From JBAZBO01 sp041671425 (GTDB lineage: Bacteria; Patescibacteriota; WWE3; UBA101185; UBA10185), in the NCBI GenBank assembly GCA_041671425.1, contig JBAZBO010000006.1, positions 1 to 24,041 on the forward strand: DNA of 24,041 nucleotides. Direction: 5' to 3'. Below the pieces are notes generated by a model, which saw only the letters and a program-made list of their open reading frames with translations, searched no databases and was not told where the DNA came from. Of this stretch, positions 6,729-12,106 are shown piece after piece; the first letter of the stretch is position 1, and the number at the start of each line of letters is the position of its first letter. A program made the translations under genes and the position numbers.

Positions 6729-7341
6729 ATTTCTCCTGTATTTTCAAAATAGCGTCTTTCGTAAACAATAGATTCTTGGAACTTAAGATCTCAAAAGTAT
6801 TTAAATTGCCCCAGAAAGCAGTCCTTGTATCTTTTATATTGTTGAAACTCTTTATAACATCGGGATTGGTGTCATCAAGTATCACAAGATTCTTGCCTGT
6901 CATCTTAAGATTGTCCAAAACTAAAGAGGCATCCTTTGTAGAGGGATTTTTGAACTTCAAGGTATCAATAACTATCAGTTTCTCATTAGTCTGTTTCTGA
7001 GAGAGAGCTATCAAAAGGGCCAGCCTCCTCATTCTTTTTGGAAAATCCAATCCCCAGTCCTTTGGCTTTGGACCATGTGCAACGCCACCGTGCCTCCAAA
7101 GCGGCGACCTTTTGGAGCCTGCCCTGGCATTACCGGTACCTTTTTGCTTCCAAGGCTTCCTGCCGGAACCCGATACTTCTCCTCTACTTTTGGTAGAAGC
7201 GTTACCCTGTCTTTGATTAGTTCTAAATACTCTTAAATAGTGAGCAAGCAACACATCATTGGGTTTGACACCAAACACACCCTCTATCAGGGTGATGTCT
7301 TCGATCTTCTTTCCGGTTTTATCTACAACTTGCGTTTTCAT
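6715..7341 (-). CDS. rplD: 50S ribosomal protein L4 (uL4)
   Basis: Exit-tunnel protein; in E. coli it also represses the S10 operon by attenuating transcription in the leader and by blocking translation. The 208 aa protein has a normal globular domain and the extended tunnel loop KSRGEVSGSGRKPWKQKGTG followed by NARAGSKRSPLWRHGGVAHGP. The C-terminal half contains LALLIALSQKQTNEKLIVID and a Rossmann-like KNLVILDDTNPDVIKSFNNI. It lies 2 nt after rplC. Its regulatory role makes it the natural candidate partner for the terminator in front of rplC, but that is inference. Confidence 0.98.
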   Translation of the reverse strand: MKTQVVDKTGKKIEDITLIEGVFGVKPNDVLLAHYLRVFRTNQRQGNASTKSRGEVSGSGRKPWKQKGTGNARAGSKRSPLWRHGGVAHGPKPKDWGLDFPKRMRRLALLIALSQKQTNEKLIVIDTLKFKNPSTKDASLVLDNLKMTGKNLVILDDTNPDVIKSFNNIKDTRTAFWGNLNTFEILSSKNLLFTKDAILKIQEKYESK

Positions 7342-7343
7342 AT

Positions 7344-7772
7344 TTATAAGACCCTCAAAAGAACATCCGCATTCCTGGCCCCGGGAACTGGACCTGAGAC
7401 CATGATCTGGCTGAGTGCTATATCCACATTCACAATTCTCAAACCTTTGACAGTGACCTGTTTGTTGCCGTGCCTTCCCGCCATCTTCTTACCTTTCCAA
7501 ACTCTACCCATACCCTGAGAGCCAATTGATCCTGCACCCCTAGCTTTGTGGGACTGACCTCTTGTGGCCTGGGCACCTGTAAAATTCCACTTCTTCATAA
7601 CACCGGTAAAGCCCTTTCCTTTTGACTTACCAACCACTACCACATCCTTATCTTTGAGTCCTTCTTCCAAAGCTGAATCTGACTTTATTATGGTCACAGG
7701 TATGACCCTACCATCATCCAAAAATACCTGACTCATATTTAGCTTTTTTCCTTTTAGTGTTATTTCTTCCAT
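7344..7772 (-). CDS. rplC: 50S ribosomal protein L3 (uL3), internally shortened
   Basis: L3 is an early assembly protein near the peptidyl-transferase centre. From the ATG at 7772 the protein is 142 aa, against 205-210 normally. The N-terminus LKGKKLNMSQVFLDDGRVIP and the C-terminal core (KSKGKGFTGVMKKWNF, ARGAGSIGSQGMGRVWKGKK, MAGRHGNKQVTVKGLRIVNV) align well with E. coli L3. Between VTIIKSD and VVVVGKSKGKGF only about 10 residues replace roughly 75 in E. coli, so most of the globular beta-barrel insertion is missing while the tip reaching the catalytic centre is kept. The frame is uninterrupted. A longer start at 7817 would translate the terminator hairpin as GFFNA-type residues and is rejected. 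No clear Shine-Dalgarno. First gene of the downstream half of the super-operon. Confidence 0.93.
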   Translation of the reverse strand: MEEITLKGKKLNMSQVFLDDGRVIPVTIIKSDSALEEGLKDKDVVVVGKSKGKGFTGVMKKWNFTGAQATRGQSHKARGAGSIGSQGMGRVWKGKKMAGRHGNKQVTVKGLRIVNVDIALSQIMVSGPVPGARNADVLLRVL

Positions 7773-7778
7773 CGCATT

Positions 7779-7802
7779 AAAAAACCCCGCAAAGGCGGGG
7801 TT
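7779..7802 (-). terminator. Intrinsic terminator (attenuator-like) directly before rplC
   Basis: On the minus strand, AACCCCGC, loop CTTT, GCGGGGTT, then four more T (six in a row counting the stem end). The 8-bp stem (7802-7795 with 7790-7783) is GC-rich and textbook for Rho-independent termination. The U-tract ends only 6 nt before the rplC ATG at 7772, so no promoter fits between terminator and gene: any transcript entering rplC must read through it. On the plus strand there is no T run, so it acts on minus-strand transcripts only. A weaker competing pairing exists (GGTGTGG, 7815-7809, with CCCCGCC, 7800-7794, one mismatch). Confidence 0.85.
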
Positions 7803-7839
7803 AAAAATCCACACCATTGCAAGACATTTATATATCCAC

Positions 7840-7856
7840 TGTTAACACGGTTAACA
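7840..7856. promoter_or_regulatory. Perfect 7-3-7 palindrome at the predicted rplC-operon start site
   Basis: TGTTAAC, 3 bases, GTTAACA. It begins within a few bases of the predicted transcription start of the minus promoter at 7865-7893. In DNA it would be an operator for a dimeric repressor; in RNA it would be a 7-bp stem with a 3-nt loop at the extreme 5' end of the leader, which could stabilise the mRNA. The sequence cannot distinguish these. Confidence 0.55.
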
Positions 7857-7864
7857 TCTGGGTG

Positions 7865-7893
7865 ATTCTAACAAGAAATATGCAAATTTCCAA
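7865..7893 (-). promoter_or_regulatory. Candidate sigma70-type promoter for the rplC-rplO operon
   Basis: Minus strand TTGGAA (7893-7888), 17-bp spacer, TAGAAT (7870-7865). The -10 box is identical to those of the small-gene promoter at 8051-8079 and the lepB promoter at 20655-20683. Start would fall near 7858, giving a leader of about 87 nt containing the palindrome and the terminator before rplC. The -35 matches consensus at 4 of 6 positions. Some rplC transcription could also come from read-through of rpsJ. Confidence 0.55.
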
Positions 7894-7995
7894 GTGTTTG
7901 TTTGGGAAGGAGGATCCTTGGGATTTTAGGTATATTTAGTGTATCTAGTAACAAAGAAAACAAATGTGAGAAGCATTCCTTCTAAACATCATGTA

Positions 7996-8027
7996 ATTCA
8001 CTCAGCTAAAAGTGATACTGAGTGAAT
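7996..8027. repeat. 10-bp perfect inverted repeat
   Basis: ATTCACTCAG (7996-8005) and CTGAGTGAAT (8018-8027) separated by 12 bases. It lies 23 bp upstream of the -35 box of the plus-strand small-gene promoter and about 100 bp upstream of the minus promoter for rplC. Neither strand has a T run after it, so it is not an intrinsic terminator. It could be a binding site for a dimeric regulator or an RNA stem in rpsJ read-through transcripts. Confidence 0.6.
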
Positions 8028-8050
8028 GCAAGAACAACGGCACTCCCATC

Positions 8051-8079
8051 TTGACTTATAGCAAATCCTGCCATAGAAT
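8051..8079 (+). promoter_or_regulatory. Sigma70-type promoter for the 41-aa ORF
   Basis: TTGACT (8051-8056), 17-bp spacer, TAGAAT (8074-8079). The -35 matches consensus at 5 of 6 positions and the spacing is ideal. Start would be near 8086, leaving a leader of about 33 nt before the ATG at 8119. It points against the direction of all neighbouring ribosomal genes. Confidence 0.7.
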
Positions 8080-8118
8080 GAGGTGCCTTCAAGCCTCGTA
8101 GAGATGCAGGAGAAGAAA

Positions 8119-8244
8119 ATGAACTGGTGGCCGGCGTTTTTTATTGGCTTTGTCAGTGGCATTCTGGGAGGAGAACTTGTAGAACAAGTTTTACGAGTCG
8201 GAAAGCGTCTTGCAAACGAATGCAAGAAGAAGAGAACTGTCTAG
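8119..8244 (+). CDS. Hypothetical 41-aa single-pass membrane peptide
   Basis: I do not recognise a family. The ORF runs from ATG 8119 to TAG 8242-8244. AGGAG at 8108-8112 lies 6 nt upstream of the ATG, the best-spaced ribosome site near it, so I prefer this start over an in-frame ATG at 8104. The peptide starts MNWWPAFFIGFVSGILGGEL: one hydrophobic helix with small-residue spacing (G9, G13, G16, G17), followed by an amphipathic segment (VEQVLRVGKRLANE) and a basic end (CKKKRTV), which predicts an N-out, C-in membrane peptide. It is flanked by its own promoter and terminator and is divergent from rplC but convergent with rpsJ. It could be a small membrane regulator, a YtxH-like or TatA-like helix, a type I toxin-like peptide, or fortuitous. 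Function unknown. Confidence 0.6.
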   Translation: MNWWPAFFIGFVSGILGGELVEQVLRVGKRLANECKKKRTV

Positions 8245-8284
8245 TCTCAGTGGGGGGCGAGTCTGAAAAAAGAGGACCCACACA

Positions 8285-8320
8285 AACCCAATTGGAGATG
8301 AAACTTCAGTTGGGTTTTTT
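8285..8320 (+). terminator. Intrinsic terminator of the plus-strand small-gene unit
   Basis: AACCCAA (8285-8291) pairs with TTGGGTT (8310-8316), with a possible inner stem GGAG (8294-8297) to CTTC (8304-8307, one G-U pair), followed by six T ending at 8320. The T run is on the plus strand; read on the minus strand the stem is followed by TGTG, a poor U-tract, so it should stop the small-gene transcript and only weakly, if at all, stop rpsJ transcripts. Confidence 0.75.
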
Positions 8321-8324
8321 ATGC

Positions 8325-8645
8325 TTACATTTTTAGGGAAATACCAACACCAGCTGGAAGCGTCAAATGTGAAAGACTATCTATAGTAGAGGGGGTGGGA
8401 TTCAATACATCAATGATCCTCTTGTGAGTCCTAAGCTCGAATTGTTCTCTTGATCTGGCATCAATATGGGGACCTCTAATAACCGTGAATCTTTCCTTCT
8501 TAGTAGGAAGAGGAATCGGACCAACAACCTTGGCACCTGTTCTTATGGCAGTATCCACTATCTTTGCGCAGCTTGAATCCATGATATTGCTATCATATGC
8601 GTCGAGTTTTATTCTGATCCTTGTTTCTTTTTTTACATTTGCCAT
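8325..8645 (-). CDS. rpsJ: 30S ribosomal protein S10 (uS10)
   Basis: Head protein, also the NusB partner (NusE) in transcription antitermination. From the ATG at 8645 it is 106 aa: MANVKKETRIRIKLDAYDSN, then ARIVDTAIRTGA-type helix (AKIVDTAIRTGAKVVGPIPL), PTKKERFTVIRGPHIDARSREQF and THKRIIDVLNPTPSTIDSL. AGGG 5 nt upstream supports this start; the longer in-frame start at 8693 would cross the hairpin at 8664-8688. Normally rpsJ heads the S10 operon next to rplC; here it stays with tuf and is parted from rplC by 552 bp. Confidence 0.97.
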   Translation of the reverse strand: MANVKKETRIRIKLDAYDSNIMDSSCAKIVDTAIRTGAKVVGPIPLPTKKERFTVIRGPHIDARSREQFELRTHKRIIDVLNPTPSTIDSLSHLTLPAGVGISLKM

Positions 8646-8663
8646 AAATGCCCTGGGAAACAC

Positions 8664-8688
8664 CCCTCTCCGCCTAGGGCGAAGAGGG
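8664..8688 (-). other. Stable RNA hairpin between tuf and rpsJ
   Basis: Minus-strand arms CCCTCTTCGCC and GGCGGAGAGGG close with 11 pairs (one G-U) around a 3-nt loop. On the plus strand the G-U position becomes a C-A mismatch, so the structure fits minus-strand RNA better. No T run follows, so it is not an intrinsic terminator; a processing, stability or translation-control element is possible. It fills most of the 57-nt spacer. Confidence 0.6.
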
Positions 8689-8702
8689 ATCAATTTCCTA
8701 TT

Positions 8703-9881
8703 CTATGCGATCACCTTCGAGATAGCACCTGCACCAACGGTGTGGCCACCTTCTCTAATAGCGAATCTCAAACCTTCTTCCAATGCGACTGGGGTTATGA
8801 GCTTCACTGTCACATTGACATTATCACCAGGCATAACCATTTCGACACCAGCCGGAAGGGTGATATCACCGGTAACATCTGTAGTTCTGAGATAGAACTG
8901 AGGCTTATATCCTGTGAAGAAAGGCTTATGTCTACCACCTTCCTCTTTGGACAACACATACACCTTGGCCTCAAATTCGGTGTGAGGCTTGACGGATCCG
9001 GGCTTAGCCAGGACCTGACCTCTTTCTATATCTTCTCTGTTTATACCTCTAAGGAGAATACCAACGTTATCACCAGCTTGGCATTCCTTCATAGATTTCT
9101 TGAACATTTCCACACCGGTAACGATGGTCTTAGTGGTATCTCTTATACCCACAATTTCAACCTCATCGTTGATAGCAACCTTTCCTCTTTCAACTCTACC
9201 GGTTGCCACTGTACCTCTACCAGAGATAGAGAACACATCTTCAACAGGCAAAAGGAAGGGCTTTTCGATATCTCTAACTGGACTTGGAATAAAGGTATCC
9301 ACTGCATCCATCAATTCTTCGATAGCCTTTACTGCATCTNNNNNNNNNNAAGCTTTGGTTGCAGAACCCTTGATGACCGGGGTCTTTTCACCGTCAAAAC
9401 CATACTTGGTCAAAAGTTCTCTGACTTCAAGCTCCACTAGGTCAAGTATTTCCTTGTCCTGTACCATATCGCACTTGTTCATGAAAACAACGATAGCTGG
9501 TACGTTCACCTGCTTGGCCAAAAGAATATGCTCTCTTGTCTGAGGCATAGGCCCATCAGGAGCCGATACCACAAGAATAGCGCCATCCATCTGAGCAGCG
9601 CCTGTGATCATGTTCTTAATATAGTCTGCATGACCAGGGGCATCTATGTGTGCATAGTGCCTTTTCGCAGTCTCATACTCAACGTGAGTAATGTTAATTG
9701 TTATACCTCTTTCTCTTTCCTCTGGAGCAGCATCGATAGTTTCGAATGCTCTGTATTCAGCACCGCCCTTTGCGGACAGCACCTTAGTGATTGCAGCTGT
9801 CAAAGTCGTCTTACCGTGGTCAACATGGCCAATGGTACCGACATTAACGTGCTCTTTGTTCCTTACAAACTCGGCTGCCAT
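8703..9881 (-). CDS. tuf: Elongation factor Tu, with a 10-base assembly gap
   Basis: GTPase that delivers aminoacyl-tRNA to the ribosome. The sequence has G1 GHVDHGKT, the switch I end RGITIN, G3 DAPGH, G4 NKCD and G5 region GSATKA, followed by domains 2 and 3 (SISGRGTVATGRVERG, GDNVGILLRGI, PHTEFEAKVYVLSKEEGGRH, VMPGDNVNV). Length is 392 aa with four residues unreadable after GSATKA because of the N run at 9340-9349; the frame is kept and the first partial codon (TNN) fits the Leu of the usual LEGD. An AAAGG 6 nt before the ATG serves as Shine-Dalgarno. It has its own promoter downstream of fusA. Confidence 0.98.
   Translation of the reverse strand: MAAEFVRNKEHVNVGTIGHVDHGKTTLTAAITKVLSAKGGAEYRAFETIDAAPEERERGITINITHVEYETAKRHYAHIDAPGHADYIKNMITGAAQMDGAILVVSAPDGPMPQTREHILLAKQVNVPAIVVFMNKCDMVQDKEILDLVELEVRELLTKYGFDGEKTPVIKGSATKAXXXXDAVKAIEELMDAVDTFIPSPVRDIEKPFLLPVEDVFSISGRGTVATGRVERGKVAINDEVEIVGIRDTTKTIVTGVEMFKKSMKECQAGDNVGILLRGINREDIERGQVLAKPGSVKPHTEFEAKVYVLSKEEGGRHKPFFTGYKPQFYLRTTDVTGDITLPAGVEMVMPGDNVNVTVKLITPVALEEGLRFAIREGGHTVGAGAISKVIA
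9340..9349. other. Run of ten N within tuf
   Basis: Ten undetermined bases after the GSATKA motif of EF-Tu. Other EF-Tu proteins have four or five residues (LEGD-like) at this site, so the true length is about 10 or 13 bases. This is a scaffolding or ambiguous-assembly artefact and not a biological feature. Confidence 0.97.
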
Positions 9882-9895
9882 ATCCTGCCTTTCTA

Positions 9896-9910
9896 TCCAC
9901 GCATCGTGGA
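9896..9910 (-). other. Short hairpin in the tuf leader
   Basis: TCCACG, 3 bases, CGTGGA: a perfect 6-bp stem ending 14 nt before the tuf ATG, just upstream of the AAAGG ribosome site. Lacks a T run. It may shape access to the ribosome-binding site, or be chance. Confidence 0.4.
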
Positions 9911-9968
9911 AAAATTTCTAATTAAATAATGTCCTTTATCTTTATACGGTCGCTTAGAAGTTAACCAA

Positions 9969-9977
9969 ATTATAGCA
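9969..9977 (-). promoter_or_regulatory. Extended -10 promoter for tuf-rpsJ
   Basis: Minus strand TGC followed by consensus TATAAT (9974-9969), the extended -10 pattern, so a weak -35 would suffice. It lies in the 113-bp fusA-tuf gap, the longest gap in the str part. A second possibility is TTGGTT, 16 bp, TATAAA slightly downstream. It would allow EF-Tu to be made in excess of EF-G, as is usual in bacteria. Confidence 0.6.
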
Positions 9978-9994
9978 AGGAAATCAAGCCTTTC

Positions 9995-12073
9995 TTATTG
10001 CTTCCCCGAGATTATCTTCTCTGCGACTTGAGCCGGAACCTCTTCATAGTGACTCGGCTCCATTGTGAAACTTGCTCGGCCCTGTGTCATACCCCTAAGG
10101 TCCGTGGCATAACCAAACATCTCGGCCAAAGGTACCATAGCGTCTATAACAACGGCATTTCCCCTGGTCTTCGTACCCCCAACCTTTCCTCTCCTACCAG
10201 CAAGATTTCCTATAACATCCCCCATAAAACCTTCGGGGGTTACAACTTCCAAGGACATTATTGGCTCCAAGAGGTATGGATCTGCGCCTCGCTGGGCTTT
10301 TTTGAAAGCCACCGAGCCGGCGATCTTAAATGCCAGCTCTGAGGAGTCAACATCATGATAGGATCCATCAATAAGTTGCACTTTCACATCAACCACAGGA
10401 TACCCTGCAACCACACCACTTTCTATTGCTTCCTTAACACCCTTCTCAACCCCAGGTATGTATTCCTTAGGTATAGAGCCACCAACGATCTTATCTTCAA
10501 AAATGAAGCCTGAACCTGGCTGCAAAGGTTCAACTTGCAGGATAACGTGCCCGTACTGGCCACGACCTCCGGACTGTCTGATATATTTCTCCTCGGCTTT
10601 AACTGTCTTCTTGATACTTTCTCTATAGGCAACTTGAGGTCTGCCTGTCACAACTTCCACACCAAATTCTCTTTTCATACGGTCAACAATAATTTCCAAA
10701 TGCAGCTCTCCCATACCATACAGGATAGTCTGAGCGGTTTCTTCGTCCGATTTAACCTTTAAAGTAGGATCCTCCTCCAAAAACTTCTTCAGTGTCTCAC
10801 CCATCTTATCCCTATCTGCCTTGGTTTTTGGCTCCACTGCAACACCAATGACCGGCTCAGCAAAGGAGATGCTTTCCAACACCATTGGGTGGGATTCAGA
10901 ACACAATGTGTTTCCTGTAACAGCCTGCAGACCAACAGCACCCGCTATTTCTCCAACCCTAATGTCTTTTATCTCTTCTCTGTGGTTGGCATGCATTAGA
11001 AGTATCCTTCCTAATCTTTCTTTTTCATCCGTGGTCGAATTTAGAAGGTATGAACCTGCTGACAGTTTTCCAGAATAAACTCTAAAGTATGTAAGCCTAC
11101 CCACATAAGGATCAGTCTGAACCTTGAAAGCCAAAGCTACGAAGGGACCATTCTCATCGGCTGCCAAATGTATTTCCTCCCCAGTTTTTGCATCGTGAGC
11201 AAGTACATCTGGTACTTCCTTTGGTGAAGGAAGGAATGAAACCACATTGTTCAATACGAATTGAGCGGCAAGACCTCGGCCATCACCCCCTATTATTGGA
11301 AAGAAACTACCAGAGATGGTAGCTTTCCTTATAACATTTGTAAGTTCTTCCTCAGATATCCCCTCACCCTCGAGATATCTCTCCATCAATGCGTCATCAA
11401 ACTCCACAGCCTTCTCTACCAGCTCTTTCCTATACTTACTTGCTATCTCAACCATATCTGCAGGTATTTCCTCTTCTACAAGGCCTTCCTGCTTAAAATC
11501 TTCATAGGTATACGCCTTCATCTTTACCAAGTCCACACACCCTCTAAGATCTTTCTCAAAACCTATTGGAAGCTGTATAGGACAAGCGTTAGGGGAAAGT
11601 TTCTCCTTTATAGAGTCTAAACTCTTATAGAAATCCCCACCAATCTGATTGATCTTGTTTATAAAACAAAGTCTGGGTACATGGTATTTATCTGCCTGTC
11701 TCCAAACCGTCTCTGATTGGGGTTCCACACCCTGCTTACCATCAAAGACCACAACGGCACCGTCAAGAACCCTTAGGGATCTCTCCACCTCTGCAGTGAA
11801 ATCTACGTGACCGGGGGTATCAATAATGTTTATTCTGTGATCATCCCAAAAACAAGTGGTGGCTGCTGATTGGATAGTTATACCTCTTTCTCTTTCCTGA
11901 GCCATCCAGTCCATCTGAGTATCACCCTCATCTATCTTACCTATTTTGTGAGTCTTACCGGTGTAAAAAAGTATGCTTTCAGTCGTAGTTGTCTTACCCG
12001 CGTCTATATGGGCAATGATACCTATGTTTCTGATCTTCTCTAGCGGGTATTCTTTGTTCATACTTTCAGCCAT
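9995..12073 (-). CDS. fusA: Elongation factor G, with NKIN at the G4 motif
   Basis: Translocase GTPase. The 692 aa protein has all five domains: G1 AHIDAGKTTTTE (residues 21-32), RGITIQSAATT, G3 DTPGH (85-89), domain II (KVQTDPYVGRLTYFRVYSG), domains III-V (GMGELHLEIIVDRMKREFGV, SGGRGQYGHV, LEPIMSLEVVTPEGFMGDVI). The G4 motif reads N139-K-I-N142 where E. coli has NKMD; codon AAT is clear at 11650-11648. The rest of the guanine pocket looks normal. I keep the ATG at 12073; a second Met is at residue 5. Neither has a good Shine-Dalgarno. It lies 33 nt after rpsG and has the usual str order. Confidence 0.97.
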   Translation of the reverse strand: MAESMNKEYPLEKIRNIGIIAHIDAGKTTTTESILFYTGKTHKIGKIDEGDTQMDWMAQERERGITIQSAATTCFWDDHRINIIDTPGHVDFTAEVERSLRVLDGAVVVFDGKQGVEPQSETVWRQADKYHVPRLCFINKINQIGGDFYKSLDSIKEKLSPNACPIQLPIGFEKDLRGCVDLVKMKAYTYEDFKQEGLVEEEIPADMVEIASKYRKELVEKAVEFDDALMERYLEGEGISEEELTNVIRKATISGSFFPIIGGDGRGLAAQFVLNNVVSFLPSPKEVPDVLAHDAKTGEEIHLAADENGPFVALAFKVQTDPYVGRLTYFRVYSGKLSAGSYLLNSTTDEKERLGRILLMHANHREEIKDIRVGEIAGAVGLQAVTGNTLCSESHPMVLESISFAEPVIGVAVEPKTKADRDKMGETLKKFLEEDPTLKVKSDEETAQTILYGMGELHLEIIVDRMKREFGVEVVTGRPQVAYRESIKKTVKAEEKYIRQSGGRGQYGHVILQVEPLQPGSGFIFEDKIVGGSIPKEYIPGVEKGVKEAIESGVVAGYPVVDVKVQLIDGSYHDVDSSELAFKIAGSVAFKKAQRGADPYLLEPIMSLEVVTPEGFMGDVIGNLAGRRGKVGGTKTRGNAVVIDAMVPLAEMFGYATDLRGMTQGRASFTMEPSHYEEVPAQVAEKIISGKQ

Positions 12074-12106
12074 ATATATATTTAGTAACTCAACATGTAA
12101 ATAATA

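Larger units (their letters stand above)
7773..8324. other. Intergenic break between rpsJ and rplC
   Basis: A 552-bp gap in an otherwise gap-free operon. It holds, from left to right: the terminator at 7779-7802, a palindrome at 7840-7856, a minus promoter at 7865-7893, about 100 bp with nothing I recognise (7894-7995), a 10-bp inverted repeat at 7996-8027, and a plus-strand transcription unit at 8051-8320. No tRNA, insertion sequence or transposon end is recognisable. Base composition looks like that of the flanking genes. Confidence 0.7.

Noticed and set aside
7773..7817. Longer rplC start at 7817
   Set aside because: It would translate the terminator stem and lacks a ribosome site; the ATG at 7772 aligns with the L3 N-terminus. 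In-frame openness through the hairpin is probably chance.
7801..7827. Eight-codon leader peptide (MSCNGVDF) ending at the attenuator stem
   Set aside because: A ribosome stopping here could block the stem, but no Shine-Dalgarno is seen and such a short ORF is expected by chance. Worth remembering only if the leader is conserved.
7996..8027. Inverted repeat as a terminator
   Set aside because: No T run follows on either strand.
7998..8225. 75-codon minus-strand ORF in the rpsJ-rplC gap
   Set aside because: No ribosome site or family resemblance, composition unlike a protein (many Ser, Cys, Arg), and it is antisense to the better supported 41-aa gene.
8127..8336. 69-codon plus-strand ORF overlapping the 41-aa gene in another frame
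   Set aside because: Runs through the terminator hairpin and into rpsJ; no Shine-Dalgarno; the 8119 frame has the spaced AGGAG and ends before the terminator.
8742..9543. Long plus-strand ORFs opposite tuf
   Set aside because: Shadow frames of the EF-Tu gene; translations are low-complexity or carry the N run and resemble nothing.
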